Assembly (NCBI RefSeq): GCF_000715075.1
Contig: NC_134100.1
Span: forward strand, 25,474,609-25,538,608
Length of the DNA stretch: 64,000 nt
Reading direction: 5' to 3'
From: Nicotiana tabacum
Lineage: Eukaryota; Streptophyta; Magnoliopsida; Solanales; Solanaceae
Below are positions 21,619-32,195 of this stretch, piece after piece. The notes beneath the pieces were generated by a model. It saw nothing but the letters and a program-made list of their open reading frames with translations. It was not told where the DNA came from and made no database searches. The translations under genes and the position numbers were made by a program. Position 1 is the first letter of the stretch; each line of letters opens with the position of its first letter.

Positions 21619-24600
21619 TTACGCATAATATCTCTTGACTGCATCCGAATTAATAGCCATGTCAACACATCTTCCCTCGATATCCGTCAAACACAAAGCA
21701 CCGTTGGACAATACTCTGGTCACGATATAAGGCCCTTGCCAATTTGGGGCGAACTTGCCTTTTGCCTCGACCTGATGTGGGAGGATCTTCTTCAATACCT
21801 GCTGCCCTATTTCAAACTTCCTGGGGCGTACCTTCTTATTGTATGCCCTTGCCATTCTCTTCTGATATAGCTGACCATGGCACACTGCTGCCAATCTTTT
21901 CTCGTCTATCAAGCTCAACTGTTCTAGTCGAGCTTTGACCCATTCATCATCATCAATTTCGGCTTCAGTGACAATCCGGAGGGACGAAATTTCGACCTCC
22001 GCTGGTATTACGGCCTCAGTTCCATACACCAACAAATAAGGAGTTGCACCTATGGAAGTCCGGACGGTAGTGCGATAACCCAACAAAGCAAAGGGTAATC
22101 TATCGTGCCGTTGTCTGGATCCTTCCACCATCTTCCGCAGTATCTTCTTGATGTTCTTATTGGCTGCTTCGACCGCTCCATTCGCCTTGGGACGATATGG
22201 GGTGGAATTGCGGTGTGTAATCTTGAATTGTTGGCATACCTCTCTCATCAGGCTGCTGTTAAGATTTGCACCGTTATCCGTGATGATTACTTTTGGGATC
22301 CCAAATCTGCAGATGATATGGGAGTGCACAAAATCCACCACTGCCTTTTTAGTTACCGACTTGAAGGTTTTAGCCTCAACCCATTTGGTGAAGTAGTCAA
22401 TGGTTACTAGAATGAACCTATGACCGTTGGATGCTGCCGGCTCGATAGGTCCAATGACATCCATGCCCCATGCCACAAACGGCCAGGGTGCTGACATCGT
22501 ATGTAACTCTGTTGGCGGAGAATGAATCAGATCTCCATGTATCTGACACTGATGGCATTTTCTCACGAAAGAGATACAGTCATGCTCCATGGTAAGCCAA
22601 TAATACCCTGCTCGAAGGATCTTCCTTGCCAATACATATCCGCTCATATGTGGCCCGCAAACTCCAGCATGTACCTCTGCCATGATCGTCGTGGCTTGAC
22701 CGGCGTCTATACATCTTAACAATCCCAAATACGGGGTTCTTTTGTACAAAACTCCTCCGCTGAGGAAGAAACCATTCGACAAACGCCGAAGGGCTCTTTT
22801 TTGGTCTCCAGTGGCCTGTTCTGGATATATCCCCATTCTGAGGTACTCCTTGATATCATGAAACCAAGGCTCGCCATCTGCTTCATCTTCCACCGCGTTG
22901 CAATAAGCGTGCTGATCACGAACCTGGATGTGCAGAGGGTCAACATACATTTTGTCAGGGTGGTGCAACATTGATGCTAAGGTGGCCAATGCATCCGCAA
23001 CCTCGTTATGAACTCTCGGGATATGTTTGAATTTCACCGATCGAAATTGCTTGCTCAGATCGTGCAAGCATTGTCGATAAGGTATGAGTTTCAAGTCCCG
23101 TGTTTCCCATTTGCCCTGAATCTGATGTACCAAGAGGTCCGAGTCTCCCAAGACCAAAACGTCTTGGACATCCATGTCCGCAGCCAATCGCAGACTCAAA
23201 ATGCAAGCTTCATACTCGGCCATATTATTGGTGTAATAGAAGCTTAGTTGAGCCGTAACAGGATAATGGCGTCCTGTTTCAGAAATGAGTACTGCTCCTA
23301 TTCCAACCCCTTTCGCGTTTGCAGCTCCATCGAAGAAAAGCTTCCAACCCGGTTCCTCGGGTAACGCCAGCTCACTTGTATGCATCACTTCTTCGTCGGG
23401 AAAATACGTTCTTAAAGGCTCGTATTTTTCATCAACGGGATTCTCTGCCAAATGGTCGGCCAGCGCTTGGGCTTTCATGGCTGTCCTCGTCACATAGACG
23501 ATATCGAACTCTGTGAGCAGAATTTGCCATTTTGCCAACCTCCCTGTGGGCATAGGTTTCTGAAAGATATACTTCAATGGGTCCAAATGGGATATGAGAT
23601 AAGTAGTATACGAGGACAGGTAGTGTTTCAACTTCTGAGCTACCCAAGTTAGGGCGCAACATGTTTTCTCGAGTTGAGTGTACTTGACCTCATATACTGT
23701 GAATTTCTTGCTAAGATAGTAAATGGCCTGCTCCTTCCTTCCTGTGTCATCGTGTTGCCCCAGTACACAACCAAATGAATTTTCCAGGACCGTCAGATAA
23801 AGAATTAAGGGCTTCCCTGGCTTAGGCGGGACCGAAACGGGTGGATTAGACAGATACCCTTTGATTTGGTCGAAAGCCTCTTGACACTCTACCGTCCAAC
23901 TTACTGCAACATCCTTTTTCAGCAGCCGAAATATGGGCTCACAAGTTGCTGTGAGTTGAGCGATGAACCTACTGATGTAATTGAGTCTACCCAACAGACT
24001 CATTACCTCTGTTTTGTTCTTTGGCGGTGGCAAATCTCGGATGGATTCGATCTTAGATGGGTCCAGCTCAATACCCCGTCGACTGACGATAAATCCTAAC
24101 AGCTTTCCTGATGGAACCCCGAATGCGCATTTGGACGGGTTAAGCTTGATATCATACCTTCGGAGACTTTGGAAGAATCTTCTTAGGTCTGCTACATGGT
24201 CTTCCTGACGCCAAGACTTTATGATCACATCATCTACGTACACCTCAATTTCTTTGTGTATCATGTCGTGAAACACAACAGTCATTGCTCGCATGTACGT
24301 TGCCCCGGCATTCTTCAGTCCGAACGGCATTACCCGATAGCAGTAAGTTCCCCATGGCGTGATAAATGCTGTCTTTTCCACATCTTCCTCGTCCATTAAG
24401 ATCTGATGATAACCCGCATAGCAATTCACAAAGGATCTGATCTCGCGCCCAGCGCAATTATCGATCAAGCTATGAATGTTGGGCAATGGAAAATTGTCCT
24501 TGGGACTTGCTTTGTTGATGTTGCGGTAGTCGACGCACACCCTGATTTTCCCATCCTTCTTTGGAACTGGTACCACATTGGCCAACCACTCGGGATATCG

Positions 24601-25096
24601 AGTGACCCGAATGACCTTCGCCTGCAACTGCTTAATCACCTCTTCTTTGATCTTTACACTCATTTCTGTTTTAAATTTCCTTAGCTTTTGCTTGACCGGA
24701 GGGTATGCTGGGTCAGTGGGCAATTTGTAAACCACTAAATTGGTGCTTAACCCCGGCATATCATCATATGACCATGCAAAAACATCTTTGAATTCCACGA
24801 GGGTTTTGATCAATTCTTCCCTGACATTCGGCTCAATATGGATGCTGATCTTGGTTTCTCGGACATTATCAGCGTCTCCTAGATTCATAGCCTCAGTATC
24901 ATTTAGGTTAGGTTTGGGTTTTTCTTCAAATTGGCATAGTTCTCAGTTTATCTCTTCGAAGGCTTTATCTTCGTCATATTCAGATTCATCGTCACAAACG
25001 ACCTTTTGCATCATTGAGTTGGTTTCAGATTGATTTATTAGACTAGGTCGAAGATCCGCTGTGCATGACATGTCATTAGAACCAGTAAAAAGAGAA
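21619..25096 (-). CDS. Pol of element B: RT, RNase H, archaeal-type RNase H, integrase
   Basis: The exon opens after the acceptor at 25097. From the first Met past the only stop (24888) it gives 1089 residues. The RT has CVDYRNIN and YVDD at 217-220. The first RNase H is worn: its first Asp is replaced in LYLTVLENSFG. A second, archaeal-type RNase H starts at FFDGAAN (Asp ~520) with NNMAEYEA, LGDSDLL and VADALA, diagnostic of the Tat clade. The integrase has a zinc half-site CHQC and the complete DD35E triad Asp810, Asp871, Glu907. The one defect is TGA at 24943-24945, where the matching Arg in element D (IKREL) suggests CGA to TGA. It is expressed, if at all, by splicing from gag-pro and is cut by the element protease. 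Confidence 0.9.
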
Positions 25097-25230
25097 CTGT
25101 TCAGAAAGAAAAAGAACAAGACAAAATTAAAATGAGACAAAAGAAGAAAACTTTATTAAACTTGCGGGATAAAAGGGTTCACACTTTTACAAAACAAAAC
25201 AAACAAAAAAACATAATCAAAGCCTACTAC
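25097..25230 (-). other. Intron between protease and RT of element B
   Basis: On the minus strand gag-pro ends TCTTG|GTAGTAGGC and the next exon follows a pyrimidine tract, TTCTTTTTCTTTCTGAACAG|TTCTC. Removing 134 nt bypasses the gag-pro stop TAG and joins gag-pro to the pol frame. A and D have the same donor and a comparable acceptor. Ogre elements are known to splice an intron at this place. Confidence 0.75.
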
Positions 25231-28200
25231 CAAGACTCCCCTCGGACAGGAAGAGGAGTAACCGTCCAATTATTGGTCTTGGCCTCAGGCCCCACAAATT
25301 GTATCTCCGCTCTGCTGGAACTCTCTCCAGCTTCTACCATACTGACATCAGCGAATAGCCTCTCGAAACTCTGATTCAGGTCCCCATCCATACCAATCAA
25401 TGGTCCTAGAATATTTGGGACTGGCGGCCCCTTGGCGCTTGCTCTGACAAAAGACCTTGAGAGACGTGGCACCGGCTTGGGCAGAAACCAAACTCTCTTC
25501 TTCATTTTTCGCGCTTGCTTCCTATCTGCCGCGGTTGGTTTGAACCCCAAACCGAAGTTTTCCAAGTTCTTGGGCAGGGAGACAGGTTGGACAATCCCCT
25601 GAAGCTCAACTCCCAGGCCTTTTCCCGGCACGAACCCGTTGCCCAGCATTTCCGAGACCATCATGATTGTTGCGGAAGCTACCCTAGGGTACTGAAGGAT
25701 CTCACCCTCAGAAATCTTGTTTGCCGACATTGTATCGAAAATCTGGTAGACCCAAGGACCTTTGTCATCATCGGTCTCTATGAATGGCACAATGGCGCCA
25801 CCCATGGTACATGACGTGTCCTCGCCATGTAGTACGACCTCTTGTCTATCCCACTCGAACTTGACCATCTGATGTAGGGTGGAAGGCACTGCTTTGGCTG
25901 CGTGGATCCATGGTCGTCCTAGCAGCATGTTATAAGATACTGTGGCTTCTAATACCTGGAATTCCATGGTAAACTGGACCGGACCGATGGTCAATTCAAG
26001 CACAACATCCCCCACAGTGGCTGTTCCATTTCCGTCAAATCCCCGGACACAGATGCTATTCTTGTGGATTCTTCCGTGGTCGATCTTTAACTGGTTCAGA
26101 GTGGATAACGGACAAATATTGGCACTCGAACCGATATCCACCAATACCCGAGCAACTACCGAGTTTTCGCATTTGACAGTTAGGTAGAGAGCTTTATTGT
26201 GCTCCGTACCTTCCACTGGCAGATCATCATCTGAGAATGTTACCCTGTTCACCTCGAAAATCTTGTTGGCAATGGTTTCCAGGTGGTTTACAGAAATCTC
26301 GTTGGGTACATGAGCTTCATTTAATATTTTCATCAGGGCCCGACGATGCTCCTCAGAATGGATTAGTAATGACAGTAGCGAGATCTGGGCCGGTGTTTTC
26401 CTTAGCTGTTCGACCACGGAGTAGTCCTGCACTTTCATCTTCCTCAAGAACTCCTCAGCCTCTTCTTCGGACACAGGTTTCTTGGTTGTAGCGGGGTTGG
26501 TTCTTCTCAGCTCCACCGGAGCAAAACACCGACCAGATCGAGTCAGCCCTTGCGCTTCACAACTAACTTCCTCCACTTGTTTTCCTTTGTACATCACCAC
26601 TGCCTTCTCGTATTTCCAAGGCACAGCCTTGATATCAATCATCGGCAGCTGAACTACAGGCTTTATGGTGACCAGTTCCCTGTATACCCCTTTTAACACA
26701 ACCGCAGGTGTGGGCGGAGCCCCTGATATTACCAACTTGTTTGGCTCGGGTTTGCTTGTTATGGAGGACGGGCTCTTTCCCAATATCACTACCGTCTTGA
26801 TGCCTTCTCCCTGGGACTGTACCCCCATTCCTCCACTGGTCGGTCCTTCTTTCGGAGCGGCCTGGATCATCATCACTGTTTGTGAGGGTTTTCTCAACTC
26901 TCCTCCCTCATACACCAACTCAATCATGTGAGTCTCGTGGTGCGCTGGCAGTGGGTTCTGGTTGATGTTAGGAGCCTCCGGTGTCTGGACCTCGATCTTA
27001 TTGGTATCAATAAGATCCTGTATGGCATGCCTCAACTTCCAACACTTTTCGGTATCATGCCCCAGCATCCCTGAGCAGTACTCACAGCTTACTGATCGGT
27101 CCAAATTCTGGGGTGGGGGATTTGGTTCTCGAGTCTGGACAGGACTAACCAAACCCAATTGCCTCAATTTGTGGAACAAAGCGGTGTAGGTTTCTCCCAA
27201 CTCGGTGAAAGTTCTGTGTTTCCGTAGCCTGTCATTCCTATCATCCGGATTTCCCCGAAAGCCTGCCCCTGGAGGGTTTCTATATGCCCTCGGTGGAGGA
27301 TAGGTGTTTTGTGGTGGTGCATATGTGTTCTGGGGAGCCGGGGCGCGCCATTGCAGGTGAACCGGAGGCTGAGTGTATGTCTGGGCTTGGTGTATGGAGA
27401 AATGTGGTTCTCGAGGTGGATAGTAGTGCTCTGTTGTGCTGTATGGGTATTTTGGCCTGTGGGGCCTGGGTTGGTTGTAGTGGGGTTTGCCAGACCTGGG
27501 CCAACTGCTTGCCTCAATCGTGGCAATTTCTTCTTTCTTTCTTCTTCCCAGCGCACCTCCCGTGCCACTCTGAATAGCCTGAGTTGTGGCCTTGAGTGCC
27601 GAGTAATTCAGGATTTTGTCAGACCTCAGACCCTCCTCTATCATGACCCCTATCTTTACTACCTCGTTGAAGGATTTTCCAACCGTCATCACCAAGTGAC
27701 CAAAGTAGGTTGGATCCAGTGTTTGCAAGAAGTAGTCCACCATTTCTCCCTCTCTCATGGGAGAATCCACTCTAGCTGCTTGTTCTCTCCAGCGGAACCC
27801 GTACTCGCGAAAACTTTCCCCGGGTTTCTTCCCGATCCTCAATAATGTGATACGGTCAGGGACTATCTCAAGATTATATTGGAAATGACCTGCGAAAGCC
27901 TGCGCCAGATCATCCCAAGTGTACCATCTGCTGGAATCCTGCCTGGTATACCATTCTAGTGCCGATCCTCTCAGACTTTGGCCGAAATAAGCTATTAGCA
28001 TCTCATCTTTGCCACCTTCCCCTCTCATTTTGCTACAGAATCCCCGCAAATGCGCCATGGGATCACCGTGCCCTTCATATAAATCAAACTTAGGCATCTT
28101 GAACCCAGCCGGGAGTTGGACATCCGGGAAAGGGCATAGATCTTTGTAGGCCATGCTGATCTGGTTGCCCAATCCGTGCAGGTTCCTGAAGGACTGCTCC

Positions 28201-28739
28201 AGGCTTTTGAATTTCCTCAATACCTCATCTTGTTCTGGGGCTTTAACCGGCTTTTCAATTTCTGCCGGTACCTCCAAATGTGGATTGTAGGCATGTGGTT
28301 CGGGGGCATGGAATGTAGGCTCAGGGGGATAGTATTGCGTATCGGGAGCCTGAAACAATGGCTCGCTGGCCGTTCTCTGCAGGGTGGCTGATGTGGGTCC
28401 CGCAAAAGTGGGAACATTTGGTGTTGGGAGAGGCTGATGCGGTGGTGGAGCTTGGGAATCGTGGGGGCTTCTTTCTTGATGATAACGGGGATTTGTGAGG
28501 CTTGTTGAAGGGCCGGAGTGATGGTATTCCGGCATGTGCCCCAGTGGCTCAGGGTTCTTTTGTGCTTTGGCTAAAGCTAGCTGCATTGCATTCATATCTA
28601 GTCCCATCCTTTCAATCTTTTCCATCGCTTCTTTTAACAACTGGCTCATCGGCCTTTCTCCCTCGGTACTATTCTCTGAAGTAGTCATGCTTGTTGCTAC
28701 TGGTCCTTTGGATCTGGTTTGGTAAGGGTGTATTGCCAA
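25231..28739 (-). CDS. Gag-protease of element B with G-patch
   Basis: Open for 1170 codons. The conserved N-terminus (YQTRSKGP) starts at TTG 28739, right after an in-frame TAA and 17 codons before the first ATG (28688). In order: a proline-rich region (~60-160); a gag domain (~200-390) with FDLYEGHGDPMAHL and SALEWY; a zinc knuckle CEYC...H...C at 552-566; an aspartic protease with VLVDIGSS (Asp868; the usual Thr/Ser after Asp is Ile); and a G-patch-like GNGFVPGKGLGVELQG near 1035-1058. Unspliced, it ends at TAG 25227-25229; spliced at 25230/25097 it continues into pol. Zinc knuckle and protease look usable, although DIGS is unusual. Antisense ORFs across it are shadows. Confidence 0.9.
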
Positions 28740-28989
28740 AATTCTTTAACAACTAACTGCCTGGATTCAGACAACAACAAACTTTGTCAGCGTTAGAGTT
28801 TAACAGATTTGATAACAACAACACATTGAGGATGCCATGCTCCTAGGCAGTTAACCGTTTCTACATGCTTTACTTCAAACATGCGTCATCCCAGCTTACT
28901 CATTTGTCCTTTTAAAGTATTTTGGGAAACCCTGTATTTTATTTTATTCTTGTATTTATTATTTTTCTTTTTCTTTCTTTATTAAAGGC
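28740..28989 (-). other. B spacer between RNA module and gag
   Basis: About 250 nt without ORF, AT-rich. An equivalent spacer of 269 nt separates module and gag in element D. Confidence 0.5.
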
Positions 28990-29053
28990 GGTCGAATCTT
29001 ATGGGGATTGCCTACGTATCACGTCCCCGCGCGAATCAGACTAGGCGTAGTTC
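28990..29053 (-). promoter_or_regulatory. Structured RNA module, B copy between ORF1 and gag
   Basis: On the minus strand P1 is CTACG/CGTAG, the inner hairpin TCGCG/CGTGA (one G-U), the third hairpin AATC/GATT (paired change from AACC/GGTT), and the pseudoknot GTC/GAC. It lies 251 nt upstream of the gag start. Confidence 0.72.
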
Positions 29054-29247
29054 CGCCATAAAGTAAAGAAACACAAAATTCTTTTGGAATCATTAAATTC
29101 ATTCTCAAAATTTTGCTATTACAAATTACTTCAAACAAGGAACAGCAATGGTACAGACTCCACAGTTCTTAACCCGATTTGACTAAAAGAAAAGAAAACA
29201 ACATATGGGAAAGCAACAAAGTCAAATAAACAGGACTCGACCAAAGA

Positions 29248-31291
29248 TTAATTTTCCAACTTAGGGGCCCGCGAGGCATCATTCGGTCTTTCTGCGGCCC
29301 TTGGTGTGAGGTCTCTCTGCAAGCTTTTCAACTCGTTCATAATCCGGTGGACGCAGCCCATGACGGAAATAAGGAGGGTCTTCCGAGGTATTTGCTCACA
29401 TGATAGGCATTTTATGTAGATGTAATGCCCAATTTCGTCGATCCTTCCTCGAATGTTGTCCCTTTCAACGAACAATTGCCTGATTCGTCAGTTCTTCAAT
29501 CCCAGTGCCTGAGCATTGTCGGCAAGTCGATCCTGGAACAACTCCATTTGTCTTTCCATGCAGGCCATTGCATCGTAACAATGTCTTCTGTCGGCCTGGG
29601 CATCTCGTGCTTGTTTGATGATCCGATCATGAAGAGTGGAGTTTGTTTTCCTTAATATCCCGATGCTCATTTCATAATCCCTTATGACCTGTTGCAGACG
29701 CTGCCTCCGGGCCATTGTGCATTTTGCCCATCTGACCTTCATCCTTGCTACGCAAGCTTCTGATTGTTCTAATTTTCCTTGGCTTTGGATGACCTGATTT
29801 CTCAAACTTGCTATCAATCTTTCGTCGGAGCGACGCTTCTGTCGGTCAATGTTACTCTTACTGGCTTGGCGAATGCGGGCCTTTAGTGTCTGGTTTTCTT
29901 GGGCTACCTTGTTCTTCTCAACCCGCTCGGAGGCGATTTGCACGTTGTTCTCAAATGCAAGCTTTTCAACTTGTTGTTTTAGCTTCCCGATTTCAGCCCG
30001 GTAGCCTTCCTCTCTTTTTAACCAGCCCCATTGTGCATGTGATGATTCCTCAAAGTCTTGGATGTGAGCTCTCTTAGTTGGTCTCTGGTGCTCAAGCTCT
30101 CTTCGGTACCACGTGAGGTATTTTGGCGACACTTCGCCCTTGTCCCTGTCTCGTACACAAGTATCTACCTTCAGGGTTTGACATTCATTCCAGATTCGCC
30201 GAACGACCGCCTCAGGGAACTGCCCACCAGGCCCGATTTCGATCACCTGACTACTGAGATCCTCTTCTTTTGGGATTATTTGGTATCGTCCCAACTGTCT
30301 CAATACTCTGCATGGTGCGTAGGGCTGGATACTTTGGAGACCCATCAACAGTAAATAAGATTTGGTGGCTGACATGTGTATGACTTCCTCTATGGGTAGC
30401 CATTCGAATGCCCACTCTATCTGGTTTGCTGAAATAGAGCGCAGTAGCGTGACCCATTCGGCGACCCCTTCCGGCAATCTGAAACCGTCGATCCTGGTGG
30501 GAAACTCTTCTATACAAGTCTTTTGTGATGACCCATATTTCAGCAATTGAGGGCGATGACATAGATGCTCTATCATCCACATTTGCAGTAGTATGTTACA
30601 TCCTTCGAAGAAAACCCTCCGGTTTTGCAAATAGTGAGTGCGCGGAAAATATCTGCTATTATCATTGGTGCTAGAGTGTTGTTTTCTTGCTTGAGCAAAG
30701 TGCTGACGACCCCAACGATTTGTATGTTAATTTTCCCATCCTTTCTAGGGAACACCAGAAAACCTAGAAAGGCTATCATGAAAGCAATACATCTATGTCA
30801 TTCCCATTTCAAACGGCTTTCCCCACTGCAAATCTTATTCTCGGGGTTGTTGAACCCTCCCAAATGACCGTACCTGTCGTACAGAAATGCAAAACTACAA
30901 AACCCTTTTGATAACTCTGGGTTATGTACCGTTCTGTGGATCTTTACGATGTCCAGAAATTTGTGTATGGTTACGGTCCTTGGTGCAATGAGATATTGCT
31001 CTTTCATAGGGATGTTAGGACATCCAATGTACCCTGCCAACTCCTCCAGTGTCGGGGTGAGTTCGAAATCTGAGAAGTGAAATACGTTGTGAGCCGAGTC
31101 CCAAAATGAAATTAGAGCCCTGATAACGTCCCCTCGTGGATCGATGTCCAGCAATCCAACCAAATTTCCCAAGTATATTTTGACCGTATCTTGCCCTGAT
31201 CCTCCCAAGTCGTTCCACCACATGCGTAACCCAGAAGAACTTTGTTTATAATGGCCTCAGATGAACTCCTACTTGTGCTCATTCTGCACAT
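29248..31291 (-). pseudogene. ORF1 of element B: plant-mobile-domain-like plus coiled coil, broken
   Basis: This is the extra ORF upstream of gag. The first third (from 31223, MWWNDLGGSG) has FWDSAHNVFHFSDFELTPTL, the pattern of the plant mobile domain / DUF7745-type proteins. The middle is a long charged coiled coil (about 30000-29500). The tail (29475-29248) has KCLSCEQIP, matching RACRSCQGMT in element D. In-frame TGA codons lie at 30798 and 29488, and a frameshift near 30612-30625 where KTGG passes to VFFEGCN. A possible earlier start is ATG 31291 or 31282 in another frame. Both stops fit CGA to TGA. The function is unknown. Ogre elements are known to carry an ORF1, and plant mobile domains occur in gypsy elements and in silencing-related host genes. 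Confidence 0.7.
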
Positions 31292-32173
31292 TTATTAAGG
31301 TGATTTTAGACAAGGAAATTTTTTTTATTTTTTTTATTTTGACTCCAAACATTTTTTTTTGAAAGAAATAATATGTGTATATACATACATGGGTATATAT
31401 ATATATATATAATTATTGGTAAAACAAAATCGGGGAGTTGGACCCGACAAGGGTTGCCTACGTATCCCACATCTGGTGGGAATCAAACCGACGTAGTTCG
31501 GGTAAGAAATTTATCACGGTTTTTCAAAAATATTTGGACACTGCCTTTTAAGCGAGAAATTTTGAAATTCCTTTTTTCATCTTTTTTTATTTATTTATTT
31601 TTCAAAATTCTCGTTACCACCTGCCGGTCAACATGCAAATTTGAAGCAAATTAATGCGATAACAGATAAAATGCCACATGATGGTCTTTTTTTGTTCCAG
31701 GTTGCTATTCCTAGACGGGCCCAACCCCTGTGTTGAGCCCCCTAAGTCAAATGCAACGTGATGCAAATAAGCGCTTTCCTACTAGGGATCCGGCATGAAG
31801 TTATGTTTTACTAAGCTTCAAACTGGGCTTTGTTCTAGACCTGGCTTACACGAGCGGACAACTCGAGTTGAGGAGGGGGCTACGTACTGGGGACCCGCGG
31901 GGTCGTCCGGATTTTTAACTTATCCGAGCCTCTTTTTACTTGGGTATGACACTAACAGAATAAGGAGTCTCGACCAGCGAGCTTCTCCCCGGAGGTAAGA
32001 AGAGAAGGGTTTCGGCGCAGTTTATATATACAGTCAAATAATATCAAAGCGGTAACACACATCATTGTGCACATGAATCACATATAAGAATATCAGATAA
32101 TAAATAAAGCCAAATAGAACAATCATTCCAAGCTCGAATTTCTAACCCTGAACCAGTGGTTCTGGGTCTCTGA
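31292..32173 (-). other. 5' leader of element B
   Basis: About 880 nt between primer site and ORF1. It contains one RNA module (31436-31499), an (AT)n stretch at 31395-31410 and no coding signal. Confidence 0.6.
31436..31499 (-). promoter_or_regulatory. Structured RNA module, B leader copy
   Basis: On the minus strand P1 CTACGT/ACGTAG is perfect, as is the inner hairpin TCCCAC-CAGAT-GTGGGA. The third hairpin is ACCC/GGGT and the pseudoknot GGTT/AACT, a paired change from GACC/GGTC. It is about 145-215 nt upstream of ORF1. Confidence 0.75.
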
Positions 32174-32191
32174 TCCCCAGCAGAGTCGCCA
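32174..32191 (-). other. Primer-binding site of element B (tRNA-Arg type)
   Basis: TGGCGACTCTGCTGGGGA on the minus strand, 4 nt from the LTR, complementary to the 3' end of a tRNA-Arg (...CCCCAGCAGAGTCGCCA). The same sequence primes element A. Confidence 0.85.
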
Positions 32192-32195
32192 GAGC

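Noticed and set aside
27309..27845. 178-codon plus-strand ORF
   Set aside because: Antisense shadow of the intact gag of element B.
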